37,493 nt of DNA, from positions 1 through 37,493 of the forward strand of contig NZ_FNCB01000019.1 in NCBI RefSeq assembly GCF_900100855.1, read 5' to 3'. This document shows positions 1-9,267 of the stretch, piece by piece; the first letter of the stretch is position 1, and each line of letters opens with the position of its first letter. Below the pieces are notes generated by a model, which was not told the origin of the DNA, did no database searches, and saw nothing but the letters and a program-made list of their open reading frames with translations. The DNA comes from Idiomarina zobellii. GTDB lineage: Bacteria > Pseudomonadota > Gammaproteobacteria > Enterobacterales > Alteromonadaceae. The position numbers were made by a program, and so were the translations under genes.

Positions 1-195
1 ACACGCCTTGGGATGCCTGTGAGCGAAATGGTGCGCTAACCCCGAGAGGGAGAACGGGGAGTTTACCCTCAGTACTGATTTGATCAACAAGGCCCACTAA
101 AGATACTGAATAATGAATTAGCAGGCGACATCCTATCAATATGGGCTAACGAGCCTTCATTAATAGGATTATACGGTGCACCACTGAAAGACAAG

Positions 196-1590
196 TTGAT
201 ATCTCTTGAGCTATTAGAAGGGGACTCACTTAACTTGATCGATCCTCAGGGGTTCTTAGCCTGGGTAAAGAAAAAGGTCAGCTCTGAAGATTTCATGGAT
301 CAATGGGAAGTGGTTGGTGAATTTTTGGCAAACTCTAGAGCTGGTGATACAGATTTTCAAGAAATATTAAGTGAAACCTCGTTCTTAGAGAACCTCATGG
401 GGTACCTTACTAAATCGATACAGCGCACCCATAAAGATCTGGATACTGATATAACTGTCTTAGAACCTCACCTATTTCAAAGACCAATTGAAAAGCTGCT
501 GTGTAGCTCTTACCAGCTTCATCATATGTGTCATATGACTAAATATACAGCACTTACTTGGCCAGAATATTTTGCAATAAAACTGCTTTGGTCATATGAC
601 TCAAAATCATTGTTAGAACTGGTTGCTGAAGAATCGCCTAAAATTCCGAAAGAGCCGGATCATGCTGACATAATTAGGCTGTCATTGTTAAGCCAAATTG
701 TTAGCGAGATCTCCCTATCCATAGAGCTGCTACCAAACTATTCCCGCACACGCACTTTATTGAATAGTTGTAACGGTTTAATTCGATGGATGGGCTTATA
801 TGCTCTAGAGCAGATGATTCATCAAACTAAAGACATCACATCAGAGCTGGGCTTGCTTTCAAGATTTGACCGCACGGAAAAGGTAAGATATTTAGGTTGG
901 TTGGTTAACAGATCGGCAAATGATGAAAGAAAACGTGATCAATACGAGAAATTATTAGTCGCACTCAAAAACGAACTACCAGAACAGCTATCTGAAAGTG
1001 ATTTGAGGCACGTAATCGATTCGATGAGAGGCCATATGCGCCAATTACCATGGACAGAACCGTGGTTGTTTCGGGATCTAGTTTTACCTCTACTTCAAAG
1101 TGAGCAAGCTGATACGGATGATGCTTGCAAAATCTGGATCGAGGAAATCGTTTCATTGATAGGCCCAGCTGAAAGCAGGAATTCAAGACTGTTCCAACTT
1201 TCACGGGAAGGGCAGATGACAAATACTTGTGCATTTATCTTCGCTCATAGTACGCCTGAGCAACAAAGAAAAGTAATTGGTATGATTCGACCCATCTTAA
1301 ATAAGCAGAAAAGAGTTTTACAACAACCTCTGGCAAGTACTTCCAACTGGTCTTGCTGGAACGATGCTTTGGTAGTCTCAATGTGGATATTGGCATTCAC
1401 TAGGTGGTGCCAATACTATTTAACCGAACTGAAGCAAGCTAATGTAGAATTAGATAACTTGTCAGGAGACGCATACGACCTTGCTATGTTAAGACCTATG
1501 GAAGAATGGGAATCAGAGGGGGTAGGAAAAGACAGAGAGCTCGCCTTATTTCTATCCCAAGCTGAAGATCTTATTTCGAAGTCGGAGTAA
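196..1590 (+). CDS. Unrecognised protein, probably the 3' part of a longer gene
   Basis: I do not recognise this protein (464 aa from the TTG at 196). It is soluble-looking, leucine- and tryptophan-rich and mostly helical in appearance, with no signal peptide, no obvious membrane segment and no nucleotide-binding or nuclease motif I can name. The start at 196 is unconvincing: no good ribosome binding site precedes it, and the same frame stays open back to 79 with coding-like content (for example GDILSIWANEPS) but no ATG. A different frame is open from 3 to 80, and removing one T near 78-81 would join the two. I infer a longer protein entering from outside the window, either frameshifted or affected by a sequence error. 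Size and lack of family resemblance suggest an accessory gene. Function unknown. Confidence 0.55.
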   Translation: MISLELLEGDSLNLIDPQGFLAWVKKKVSSEDFMDQWEVVGEFLANSRAGDTDFQEILSETSFLENLMGYLTKSIQRTHKDLDTDITVLEPHLFQRPIEKLLCSSYQLHHMCHMTKYTALTWPEYFAIKLLWSYDSKSLLELVAEESPKIPKEPDHADIIRLSLLSQIVSEISLSIELLPNYSRTRTLLNSCNGLIRWMGLYALEQMIHQTKDITSELGLLSRFDRTEKVRYLGWLVNRSANDERKRDQYEKLLVALKNELPEQLSESDLRHVIDSMRGHMRQLPWTEPWLFRDLVLPLLQSEQADTDDACKIWIEEIVSLIGPAESRNSRLFQLSREGQMTNTCAFIFAHSTPEQQRKVIGMIRPILNKQKRVLQQPLASTSNWSCWNDALVVSMWILAFTRWCQYYLTELKQANVELDNLSGDAYDLAMLRPMEEWESEGVGKDRELALFLSQAEDLISKSE

Positions 1591-1889
1591 CTCTACTGTC
1601 ATAGGGGCGAACAACTTGGCAGTCGGTCATACCACTCAATTAGGAGTGGATATTGACAGATGCAGAATAATCGAACAGGAGATACTTTATGTTCCCAGTT
1701 TCCCACTTTTCCCGGTTCATTGATGGGGCACCGGCATTCGGATCTACGGAAACTTGCAAATATTTACACTTTTTTTCGCACATTCCAGCACTCCGAGAGT
1801 GCTCCGTAAAATTTGCAAGCTACTGTTTTTAAAAGATAATAAATATTCTGCATCGGTAAATAAATAAACCGACAAATAAGGACTCTTTT
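1591..1889. other. Intergenic region, no gene seen
   Basis: No coding region is convincing here. It holds a short perfect hairpin (GCACTC-CGA-GAGTGC, 1788-1802). Two similar stretches flank it (AACTTGCAAAT near 1751 and AATTTGCAAGC near 1810). The AT-rich stretch just before 1890 carries AAGGA at 1879-1883, the ribosome binding site of the next gene. The hairpin is not followed by a T run, so it is not a typical terminator. Confidence 0.4.
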
Positions 1890-3569
1890 TTGAAAGACAG
1901 CTTAGCGCAATGGGGGTTTGACTACGTCCGTTTACGGTTTGGCTTTCGAACCGGCGTTGCTGCCTGTCTGTCTCTTCTTTTTGCCTGGGCGTTAGGTCTG
2001 GAACACCCTCAGTGGTCCGCTATGACTGTTTGGGCGGTATCGCAACCTACCCGTGGTCTTCTTATAGAAAAAGCCGCATACCGGGCATTAGGGACTCTGC
2101 TCGGAACCTTATTTGGTATGGTGCTGGTAGTTACCTCAGGCGGTGATATTCTTTGGTTAGTCACAGGGCTGACATTGTGGGTAACGCTGTGTGTTTACAC
2201 GGGCAATCTCCTGCATGGGCTTATCTCCTACGGTACTATTTTGGCAGGCTACTCGGCCTCTATGGTGGTGCTTCTAACCCAAAGCCCGGATGCCCTTATT
2301 CCGCTGGGTATTGACCGCCTGCTGACCGTTTTCGTTGGAATTATTTGCTCTTTAATCATTGGTTTTCTATTCACTTACAAGCGTGCTGAACAAACCATCA
2401 TTAACGAGTTACGTCGGCACACGGCCGCTAACCTATATGAGCTTGCTCAAGCGTTCTCAGATCCCAAAAATACCGCTATTCAACTGGATAAAAAGCTTTC
2501 AGAACTGGCTAATTTAGAGTCACAACTGTTAGACCACGGTACCGGTTCAGTCAGCGCTCACGAGTCAGCAAAAACCATTCGCCAGGTTATCAACACCCAA
2601 CTTGGTTTTATCACCGAATTACAAATACAGGGCTTTGAAGAAAATAACGAAGTAAGTACCCACTTACTTGAAACTTCAAATAAAATAAAAGCGTCTGTAC
2701 ACCGAAAGGATATTTTAAGCTCGTTAAATAATGCCTATAAGGCAATGCAAAACGACGCAGTAAAACGTCGTTTTAAAGAGTTTATCGATGCAACCGAAGA
2801 GCGCTTATCGTTCAAAGATACGGGCAAAACCGCTAATTCAACGCTACTTTCAACGACATTACTGCACAGAGACTGGCGCGGCGCTCGTCACTCTGCCATT
2901 AGAACCTGCATAATACTGGCTATAATTGGAGCGTTATGGTGGTACACACATTGGTTTCAAATGGCTTATTTAATGCTTGGTGCATCGGTCATGTTGACGC
3001 TGTTTTCAACCGCTGATAACCCTGCCCTGACCATGAGATACGTATTTTTTGGGCAAAGCGTCGGCGCATTAACGGCTGTAATGATGCAAGCCAGTGTCTG
3101 GCAATTTAGTGACTCAGTTTTGTGGATGCTCATTGCTATTATGCCGATTATTCTTATCGGTGGTTTTCCCATGTCTCATCAAAAAACCGCCAATGGCAGT
3201 ATGGATTTTAACTTAGTTTTTTTACTGCTCATGCAACCGAGCGTGCCCTATATATTCAATTTGAGCCACTCAATAACCATTGCATTAGCAGTTATATCTG
3301 CGCCACTTTTAGCAATGTTCGCTTATCGAATTATTTATCCAACCAGCTTGAAAAAGCGCTATAACCAACTGTTTGACTTACTGGAAAAGGAAATCGAAGA
3401 ACTAAACCAAACATCACTTACTTTAAGCCAATACAAACGCCGCAAAGCGCGCTTTTACCATCGTATATTTAAGCTCACTCAATTGGCTGACAAGCTCGCA
3501 ATAAAGGACAAAAGTCCTATTATTCAACAATTACTGGAAGGCCAGAACCGGTTAAACGCGACTGGCTAG
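1890..3569 (+). CDS. FUSC/AaeB-family inner-membrane transporter
   Basis: This 559-aa protein has the two-bundle layout of FUSC (fusaric acid resistance / aromatic acid exporter) proteins. An N-terminal block of hydrophobic helices spans residues ~20-165, starting with the family-like LEHPQWSAMTVWAVSQPTRG. A cytoplasmic helical region of ~170-330 follows, then a second helix bundle (~335-475) and a charged C-terminal tail. Family members export aromatic acids or similar small organics, often with a periplasmic adaptor; no adaptor gene is adjacent here, so the substrate is unknown. The TTG start at 1890 sits 6-7 bases after AAGGA. Its 3' end overlaps the convergent GIY-YIG gene by 18 bases. 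Family assignment is fairly sure, substrate is not. Confidence 0.8.
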   Translation: MKDSLAQWGFDYVRLRFGFRTGVAACLSLLFAWALGLEHPQWSAMTVWAVSQPTRGLLIEKAAYRALGTLLGTLFGMVLVVTSGGDILWLVTGLTLWVTLCVYTGNLLHGLISYGTILAGYSASMVVLLTQSPDALIPLGIDRLLTVFVGIICSLIIGFLFTYKRAEQTIINELRRHTAANLYELAQAFSDPKNTAIQLDKKLSELANLESQLLDHGTGSVSAHESAKTIRQVINTQLGFITELQIQGFEENNEVSTHLLETSNKIKASVHRKDILSSLNNAYKAMQNDAVKRRFKEFIDATEERLSFKDTGKTANSTLLSTTLLHRDWRGARHSAIRTCIILAIIGALWWYTHWFQMAYLMLGASVMLTLFSTADNPALTMRYVFFGQSVGALTAVMMQASVWQFSDSVLWMLIAIMPIILIGGFPMSHQKTANGSMDFNLVFLLLMQPSVPYIFNLSHSITIALAVISAPLLAMFAYRIIYPTSLKKRYNQLFDLLEKEIEELNQTSLTLSQYKRRKARFYHRIFKLTQLADKLAIKDKSPIIQQLLEGQNRLNATG

Positions 3570-3803
3570 TGCGACTTTTTCAGTACGTTTCATTCGTTTT
3601 ATCGCCGCTTCTCTTTGGCAGGCAGATGAACGTGATTCATGTGGCTCGGACCAAAATAAACGAACCGGTCGACGGCTTTTCGTGTATTTCGCTGCTTTTT
3701 TATCGTCACCGTTATGCTCATCGACACGCCGTTTTAGATCCTTTGTGACGCCGGTGTAGTAAGTATTATCAGAGCATTTAAGAATATAAACGTACCACGA
3801 CAT
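3552..3803 (-). CDS. GIY-YIG nuclease-fold protein (YhbQ/UPF0213-like)
   Basis: A small 83-aa protein consisting of a single GIY-YIG domain. The start MSWYVYILKCSDNTYYTGVT shows the paired YVYIL...YYTG strands, followed by the conserved Arg in KDLKRRVDEHN and a Glu/Lys-rich C-terminal helix (QREAAIKRMKR). Stand-alone GIY-YIG proteins of this size (E. coli YhbQ type) are nuclease-fold proteins implicated in DNA repair or processing. I chose the ATG at 3801-3803 because the domain starts there; the longer frame upstream only overlaps the glyoxalase gene antisense. It converges with and overlaps the FUSC gene tail. Confidence 0.8.
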   Translation of the reverse strand: MSWYVYILKCSDNTYYTGVTKDLKRRVDEHNGDDKKAAKYTKSRRPVRLFWSEPHESRSSACQREAAIKRMKRTEKVALASRV

Positions 3804-3879
3804 GACTTGAACTCTTTGGTAATCAACCTCAGATAACAGTGTACCAAGAGAGGCATATGAGACCCAGAAGGATTCCATT

Positions 3880-4431
3880 ATGAGCAGACATTTCGATGAA
3901 GCAAAAGGTTTATCTGAAAACCATGACCCGGCGACACATGATTTTGTGTTCAACCAAACTATGTTTCGCATTAAAGACCCAGAACGCACGTTAAAATTCT
4001 ACAGCGATGTACTGGGCATGACATTAGTAAAACGCCTCGACTTTCCGGAAATGAAGTTTACGCTGTATTTTATGGCGTCTATGTCGCCGGAGGAACGCAG
4101 TGACTGGTCAACAGACCACGACAAGCGCGTTGAGCAAACCTTTGGTCGACCGGCCATGTTAGAACTGACTCACAACTGGGGCGACGAAAACGACGATTCT
4201 GTTTCGTATCACAGCGGTAATGAAGAGCCTAAAGGGTTTGGCCATATTGGCTTTGCGGTACCTGATATTGATGCCGCCTGTGAGCGTTTTGAAGAAATGG
4301 GTGTGGAATTTCAGAAGCGCCCAAACGACGGTAATATGAAAGGCATTGCCTTCATTAAAGACCCAGACGGCTACTGGATTGAGATATTTACGCCAGAGCG
4401 TCAGCCTGAGTTACTCAAAGAACATTTATAA
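3880..4431 (+). CDS. gloA: Lactoylglutathione lyase (glyoxalase I), long form
   Basis: Glyoxalase I converts the methylglyoxal-glutathione hemithioacetal to S-lactoylglutathione. This 183-aa protein is the long, eukaryote/Pseudomonas-type form (human enzyme about 184 aa), not the ~135-aa E. coli form. The four expected metal ligands are visible: Gln26 ([11 protein letters not shown]), Glu95 (LELTHNW), His122 (GFGHIGF) and Glu168 (GYWIEIF). These lie in two beta-alpha-beta-beta-beta halves. The long form is usually zinc-dependent, which is knowledge of the family. AAGGA at 3867-3871 precedes the ATG at 3880. A strong terminator follows the stop. Confidence 0.92.
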   Translation: MSRHFDEAKGLSENHDPATHDFVFNQTMFRIKDPERTLKFYSDVLGMTLVKRLDFPEMKFTLYFMASMSPEERSDWSTDHDKRVEQTFGRPAMLELTHNWGDENDDSVSYHSGNEEPKGFGHIGFAVPDIDAACERFEEMGVEFQKRPNDGNMKGIAFIKDPDGYWIEIFTPERQPELLKEHL

Positions 4432-4435
4432 AACA

Positions 4436-4479
4436 AAAAGCCAGTTCAGAGCGTTTTCACGTTTTTGAACTGGCTTTTT
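4436..4479. terminator. Bidirectional intrinsic terminator
   Basis: A 14-bp inverted repeat (AAAAAGCCAGTTCA ... TGAACTGGCTTTTT) with A and T runs at its two outer edges lies between the convergent gloA and the exported phosphatase-like gene. It can serve both strands. Confidence 0.85.
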
Positions 4480-4494
4480 ACCTTCTTTAACTAC

Positions 4495-4989
4495 TTACTG
4501 AGAAAGCATACCTTTTACTTTCGCTTCTAACGATGTCATTCCATGCTCTTTACCGACAGCGATTGCGTCATCAACTGACATGCCGTCTAACCAACCTGCT
4601 CGTAATGCCATTAATGCCCCGACCCGGTTGCTTGATGCACAGTGAACCAATACATTCTTATCACTGTTTTTCAGTAATATGCGATCGACCATACGAGCAT
4701 TTGCCAGCGTCACACCGTCAGCGCCGTTGACGGGAACATGGTAATACGCCATGCCATTTTTTGTCACAACAGCCGCTTCATTACTGTCCGTCATTTCTTT
4801 TTGAGACAGCAAATTAATAACCACCTCACCACCATTGTTAGCGAACTCAGACAATTGAGCGTCTGACGGCGTACCCATAACCCAAAGGTTATCAGAGACT
4901 TGTTTAGGTGACTCAATACCAGCATGAGCATTCATTGAAACTAAAACCGCACTCATAAGTACTAATACATTAACGAAAGCTTTTACCAT
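4495..4989 (-). CDS. Exported phosphatase-like protein (DUF442/TIGR01244-type)
   Basis: A 164-aa protein with a clear signal peptide (hydrophobic FVNVLVLMSAVLVS then AHA, cleavage around residue 23), so the mature protein is probably periplasmic. The mature part resembles the dual-specificity-phosphatase-like family (DUF442, beta-lactamase-hydrolase-like). A region matching GEVVINL is followed by the signature VHCASSNRVGA at about residues 121-131. The loop is Cys-x4-Arg, typical of this family, rather than the Cys-x5-Arg of true tyrosine phosphatases. The ATG at 4987-4989 follows a GGAGAA ribosome binding site and begins the signal peptide. It is divergent from mioC with about 55 bases between. 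Substrate unknown. Confidence 0.75.
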   Translation of the reverse strand: MVKAFVNVLVLMSAVLVSMNAHAGIESPKQVSDNLWVMGTPSDAQLSEFANNGGEVVINLLSQKEMTDSNEAAVVTKNGMAYYHVPVNGADGVTLANARMVDRILLKNSDKNVLVHCASSNRVGALMALRAGWLDGMSVDDAIAVGKEHGMTSLEAKVKGMLSQ

Positions 4990-5044
4990 AATTGTTCTCC
5001 TGTATGATTCGTATTTTTCTAATATAGCAAAGGTAACGCGAAAT

Positions 5045-5494
5045 ATGGCTGTTTTACATCTATTAGTTGGCACAACCTCTGGAAATACTGAATTTTTAGC
5101 CGACACAATAAGTGATGAGCTGATTGAACAGGGCTTTGAAACAGAACTTCATTACGAACCTGAACTGGAAGCCCTACCAACCTCAGAGCCTTGGTTAGTG
5201 CTGTTATCCAGTCATGGAGCCGGCGATTATGCCGACTCTATGCTCGATTTTTACGACGAAATTACGGCTCCACAAACACCGGATTTAAGCGATCTTAATT
5301 ACGCAGTTATTGCCATTGGTGAGTCTTCTTATGACACCTTTTGCCAGGCAGGTCGTCACTGTGACGAACGTTTACAGGAACTTGGTGGTACCCGAATGTT
5401 AGAGCGATTAGAAATAGATATGCTGCAAGACGATCCAGAACAAAAAGCGGCACAGTGGATCCCTTCAATAACGGACGCATTAAAGGCTCTGTGA
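5045..5494 (+). CDS. mioC: Flavodoxin-like protein MioC
   Basis: A 149-aa short-chain flavodoxin fold protein. The FMN phosphate loop is seen as GTTSGNTEFLAD near residues 9-20, and the later flavin-contacting loops as LLSSHGAGDY and IGESSYDTFC. E. coli MioC is 147 aa and lies next to oriC, transcribed toward it; the same arrangement holds here, with mnmG on the far side. MioC has been linked to biotin synthase electron supply; in E. coli its transcription runs into the origin and can affect initiation. The position beside oriC supports the name more than sequence alone would. Confidence 0.88.
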   Translation: MAVLHLLVGTTSGNTEFLADTISDELIEQGFETELHYEPELEALPTSEPWLVLLSSHGAGDYADSMLDFYDEITAPQTPDLSDLNYAVIAIGESSYDTFCQAGRHCDERLQELGGTRMLERLEIDMLQDDPEQKAAQWIPSITDALKAL

Positions 5495-5883
5495 TCATAC
5501 CCACAGGCTTTTGCACAGACTTGTACAACTGTGATTAAGATAAGTATAAGATCAGTTAAGCACTGTCCACGAGGTGGGTATAACTGTGGGGACAATTCGA
5601 TCTGTGTATAACTACCCTAGTTATCCACGATCTATGATCGGGGTTATTATCCAGTTATCTACACTTTTTGATCGCTCTGAACGCGTTGAATATAAAAGCA
5701 TTCAGCGATCTATTCACAGAAAACCGCTGACTAGTAGTAATAGTAATAAAAGATCTAAATAAGATCCTTTATTGATCTTTTTTTAGATCAAAACCAGTGA
5801 ACGAAATTTAACCGTTTCGATCTGAGTCAAAGCACGTTAAAATACTCGGCTATTTTTCTCTTCTTTAACGAAAGGTCATTTAA
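5495..5883. other. oriC: Chromosomal replication origin oriC
   Basis: This 389-bp gene-free stretch between mioC and mnmG has the E. coli-type origin arrangement. I count twelve GATC sites between 5493 and 5822, far above chance. DnaA-box-like 9-mers: TGTGTATAA at 5603-5611 (exact match to TTATNCACA on the minus strand), TTATCCACG at 5621-5629, TTATCTACA at 5655-5663, CTATTCACA at 5710-5718 and TGTGATTAA at 5530-5538 (each one or two mismatches). An AT-rich unwinding region at ~5728-5795 contains GATC-led 13-mer-like repeats starting at 5752, 5763 and 5774; the last begins GATCTTTTTTT. Order from mioC: boxes, then unwinding element, then mnmG, as in E. coli. Confidence 0.9.
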
Positions 5884-7779
5884 ATGTCACAACAGAGCCA
5901 ACAACACTTTGATGTTATTGTTGTCGGTGGAGGACACGCCGGAACGGAAGCCGCGCTTGCTGCCGCACGTTCAGGTGTTAATACCCTATTGCTTACGCAC
6001 AATATTGATACTTTAGGACAAATGTCTTGTAATCCCGCTATTGGTGGCATAGGGAAAGGTCATTTAGTTAAAGAAATTGATGCTTTAGGCGGTGTTATGG
6101 CTAAAGCCGCCGACAAAGCAGGCATTCAATTTAGAACGCTGAATTCGTCAAAAGGCCCGGCAGTACGTGCAACACGTGCCCAAGCCGACAGACAGCTTTA
6201 TAAACAAGCCATACGCTATGCATTAGAAACACAACCCAACCTGTCAATATTCCAGCAAGGCTGTGATGATTTGATCGTAGAAAACGATCAGGTTACCGGT
6301 GTGGTTACCCAAATGGGTCTTAAATTTACGGCTAAAACCGTTGTATTAACCGTTGGTACGTTCCTGGGTGGCCAAATTCATATTGGTTTAGATAATTACC
6401 AGGGTGGACGTGCTGGTGATCCTCCGGCGAACGCTTTAGCGAAACGCTTGCGTTCACTGCCTTTGCGAGTAGAACGACTGAAAACCGGTACACCGCCACG
6501 TATTGCCAGTCATAGCATTGATTTTTCAGTGATGCAGGAACAACCCGGTGATAATCCAACGCCGGTATTTTCCTACATGGGTTCTCAGGCAGATCATCCT
6601 GAGCAGATCCCTTGTTATATCACCCATACCAACGAAAATACGCACGATATTATTCGTTCAGGGCTCGACCGATCGCCAATGTATTCAGGAGTAATCGAGG
6701 GCGTAGGACCTCGGTACTGCCCATCGATAGAAGATAAAATTATGCGATTTGCCGACAAAGGATCGCATCAAATCTTTGTAGAACCAGAAGGGTTAAATAC
6801 CTTTGAAGTTTACCCTAATGGTATTTCTACAAGCTTGCCATTTGACGTCCAACAGCAGTTGGTTCGCTCCATTAAGGGTTTTGAGAATGCGCATATTACG
6901 CGTCCGGGTTATGCCATTGAATATGACTATTTCGATCCGCGAGATCTAAAACAGTCTTTGGAAACCAAAGTTATTAATGGCCTTTTCTTTGCTGGACAAA
7001 TTAATGGCACTACAGGCTACGAAGAAGCCGGAGCGCAAGGCCTTATCGCTGGTCTGAATGCAGCATTACAAGCACAAGGGAAAGAGTCCTGGTCGCCACG
7101 TCGTGATCAAGCCTACATGGGCGTATTGATAGACGATTTATCGACTCTGGGAACCCAAGAGCCGTATCGCATGTTTACGTCTCGAGCGGAATATCGTTTG
7201 TTGCTCCGTGAAGATAATGCCGATATTCGTTTAACAGAAATAGGTCGAAACCTGGGCTTAGTTGATGACGAACGCTGGGCAGCATTCAATGAAAAAATGG
7301 AAGCGGTTGAGCAGGAAAAACAACGTTTAAAAGCGACCTGGGTTCATAAAGATCATCCAGCGGTCGAGCAAATTAATGCGTTAGTGAAAAGTCCGGTTAC
7401 CAAAGAAGTTAACGGTGAAGAACTGTTACGTCGCCCGGAAATTCATTACAAAGATTTAGCTAAAACAGAATTTTTCGCGCCGGGAGTAACTGATCCTGCA
7501 GCTGCTGAACAGGTAGAAATTCAAATTAAGTACGCTGGTTATATTTCTCGTCAGCAGGATGAAATTGCAAAACAGCAACGACATGAAAATACGCTGCTGC
7601 CCTCGCCGTTCGATTACGCTAAAATTAAAGGCTTATCGAACGAAGTCATTGCGAAGCTGAATGATCATCAGCCGGAAACCGTGGGTAAAGCAGCCCGTAT
7701 ATCAGGTATAACGCCTGCAGCAATTTCCATGTTATTGGTGCATCTTAAAAAACAAGGGTTATTGCGCAAAAGTGCTTAA
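5884..7779 (+). CDS. mnmG: tRNA uridine-5-carboxymethylaminomethyl modification enzyme MnmG (GidA)
   Basis: The FAD-binding partner of MnmE, which installs the cmnm5 group on wobble U34 of certain tRNAs. At 631 aa it is the usual length (E. coli 629). The N-terminal dinucleotide-binding motif [19 protein letters not shown] spans ~13-31. Further GidA signatures are [22 protein letters not shown] (~49-70) and the [18 protein letters not shown]-like segment near 370. The C-terminal helical tail that binds MnmE and tRNA is present. The ATG at 5884 follows GAAAGG. It lies immediately beside the oriC unwinding region and runs into rsmG. Confidence 0.97.
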   Translation: MSQQSQQHFDVIVVGGGHAGTEAALAAARSGVNTLLLTHNIDTLGQMSCNPAIGGIGKGHLVKEIDALGGVMAKAADKAGIQFRTLNSSKGPAVRATRAQADRQLYKQAIRYALETQPNLSIFQQGCDDLIVENDQVTGVVTQMGLKFTAKTVVLTVGTFLGGQIHIGLDNYQGGRAGDPPANALAKRLRSLPLRVERLKTGTPPRIASHSIDFSVMQEQPGDNPTPVFSYMGSQADHPEQIPCYITHTNENTHDIIRSGLDRSPMYSGVIEGVGPRYCPSIEDKIMRFADKGSHQIFVEPEGLNTFEVYPNGISTSLPFDVQQQLVRSIKGFENAHITRPGYAIEYDYFDPRDLKQSLETKVINGLFFAGQINGTTGYEEAGAQGLIAGLNAALQAQGKESWSPRRDQAYMGVLIDDLSTLGTQEPYRMFTSRAEYRLLLREDNADIRLTEIGRNLGLVDDERWAAFNEKMEAVEQEKQRLKATWVHKDHPAVEQINALVKSPVTKEVNGEELLRRPEIHYKDLAKTEFFAPGVTDPAAAEQVEIQIKYAGYISRQQDEIAKQQRHENTLLPSPFDYAKIKGLSNEVIAKLNDHQPETVGKAARISGITPAAISMLLVHLKKQGLLRKSA

Positions 7780-7788
7780 GGATTGAGT

Positions 7789-8409
7789 GTGGAAGAGCAG
7801 TTAAAGCAGTATTTACAGCAAGCTGACATAACCCTGACAGACCAACAAGTTCAACAACAAGTCGCGCTTGTTGGTTTATTAGACAAGTGGAATAAAGCGT
7901 ACAATTTAACCAGTGTCCGTAATCCGAACGATATGCTAACGCGGCATATTATGGACAGTGTGACAGTACGCCCATATTTGCACGGACAGCGCTTTATCGA
8001 TGTAGGAACCGGTCCGGGTTTGCCGGGACTGCCGCTGGCTATAGCGGAGCCAGACAAAGAATTTGTATTACTGGACAGTTTGGGCAAGCGAATTCGTTTT
8101 ATTCGCCAGGTTTGCCATGAACTCAAACTTGATAATGTCACGGCTGTTCAGGCCCGCGTAGAAGAATATCAGGACGAGACTCAGTTTGATGGCGTTATCA
8201 GTAGAGCCTTTGCCTCGCTTAATGATATGCTGAGTTGGTGTCAGCATTTACCGAAAAAGAACGGTAAATTTTATGCATTGAAAGGCTTATACCCTCAAGA
8301 TGAGTTGGACGAGTTGACTGAGGGTTTCGAAGTCGATGATATTCAGCAAATTAACGTTCCGGGCATTGACGCGAGCCGACATATCGTCATTATAAGCAAA
8401 CGGTCGTAA
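7789..8409 (+). CDS. rsmG: 16S rRNA (guanine527-N7)-methyltransferase RsmG (GidB)
   Basis: A SAM-dependent methyltransferase that modifies G527 of 16S rRNA. The SAM-binding glycine loop is [16 protein letters not shown] (~70-85), preceded by the family's [17 protein letters not shown] segment and followed by [15 protein letters not shown] and [12 protein letters not shown]. Length of 206-208 aa matches E. coli (207). I prefer the GTG at 7789, six bases after AAGGA (7778-7782). The TTG at 7783 in the same frame abuts the ribosome binding site and would add two residues. It sits a few bases after mnmG, so the two are almost surely co-transcribed. Confidence 0.95.
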   Translation: MEEQLKQYLQQADITLTDQQVQQQVALVGLLDKWNKAYNLTSVRNPNDMLTRHIMDSVTVRPYLHGQRFIDVGTGPGLPGLPLAIAEPDKEFVLLDSLGKRIRFIRQVCHELKLDNVTAVQARVEEYQDETQFDGVISRAFASLNDMLSWCQHLPKKNGKFYALKGLYPQDELDELTEGFEVDDIQQINVPGIDASRHIVIISKRS

Positions 8410-8454
8410 AACCGAGCGTCGAGTCGACGACAACAACAAGAGGTTACCAAACCC

Positions 8455-9249
8455 GTGGCTACAACCATTGCTATTGCAAACCAAAAAGGTGGCGTTGGAA
8501 AAACAACAACAGCGGTGAATTTAGCGGCTTCCATGGCTGCGACTCGCCGTAAAGTGCTGCTTATTGATTTAGATCCACAGGGTAATGCCACAATGGGCAG
8601 CGGCGTCGATAAGTACGACGTTGAAAACACCATTTACGAACTGCTGATAGAAGAAAAGCCGGTCAAAGACGTTGCTATCACCGACACCAACGGTAAATAC
8701 CATCTTATTGCCGCTAACGCAGACGCTACTGCCGCTGAAATAAAGTTAATGGAAGTCTTTGCTCGTGAACTGCGTTTACGAAATGCATTGAAGTCCGTAG
8801 ATGACAGCTACGACTTTATTTTTATCGACTGCCCGCCTTCGCTGAACATGTTGACCGTGAATGGTATGGCCGCAGCTGACTCTATTTTAGTTCCTATGCA
8901 GTGCGAATATTATGCATTGGAAGGCCTAACAGCATTGATGGAAACCATCCGTCAACTTGCTGATGTTGTGAACCCGGGGCTTGAGATTGAAGGCATACTA
9001 CGAACTATGTATGACCCTCGTAACCGCCTGGCAAATGATGTGTCAGAACAGTTAAAAAATCACTTCGGTGACAAAGTGTATCGCACGGTTATCCCCCGTA
9101 ATGTGCGTTTGGCCGAGGCGCCATCTTTTGGTGCACCAGCAATGTATTACGATAAGTCGTCCACGGGTTCTAAAGCCTACTTGTCATTGGCCGGTGAGCT
9201 TATTCGACGAGCAGAAACAAAAAATAACAGCGTTGTAGAAGAATCTTAA
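8455..9249 (+). CDS. parA: Chromosome-partitioning ATPase ParA (Soj)
   Basis: A 264-aa P-loop ATPase of the MinD/ParA class. The deviant Walker A motif KGGVGKTTT starts at residue 11, with the signature Lys. Walker A' is in LLIDLDPQGNAT and Walker B in FIFIDCPPSLNMLT. There is no N-terminal helix-turn-helix, as in chromosomal Soj-type proteins. The GTG start at 8455 follows AAGAGG at 8439-8444. It acts with the adjacent ParB to segregate the origin region, and its location about 3 kb from oriC fits that role. Confidence 0.95.
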   Translation: MATTIAIANQKGGVGKTTTAVNLAASMAATRRKVLLIDLDPQGNATMGSGVDKYDVENTIYELLIEEKPVKDVAITDTNGKYHLIAANADATAAEIKLMEVFARELRLRNALKSVDDSYDFIFIDCPPSLNMLTVNGMAAADSILVPMQCEYYALEGLTALMETIRQLADVVNPGLEIEGILRTMYDPRNRLANDVSEQLKNHFGDKVYRTVIPRNVRLAEAPSFGAPAMYYDKSSTGSKAYLSLAGELIRRAETKNNSVVEES

Positions 9250-9267
9250 CAAGGGAATTTATTCAGC

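Noticed and set aside
1-75. CCCCG...CGGGG hairpin as group II intron or terminator
   Set aside because: No intron domain V sequence and no T run; more likely part of a coding frame.
965-1234. Minus-strand frame inside the unknown gene (89 aa)
   Set aside because: Antisense shadow of the 196-1590 frame with no ribosome binding site or family resemblance.
1680-1725. Sequence resembling an IS end (GTTCCCAGTTTCCCACTTTT)
   Set aside because: No transposase remnant, no partner repeat in the window, and I cannot match it to a known terminus.
5307-5595. Minus-strand frames through mioC and oriC
   Set aside because: They run antisense to mioC and across the origin, without coding character.
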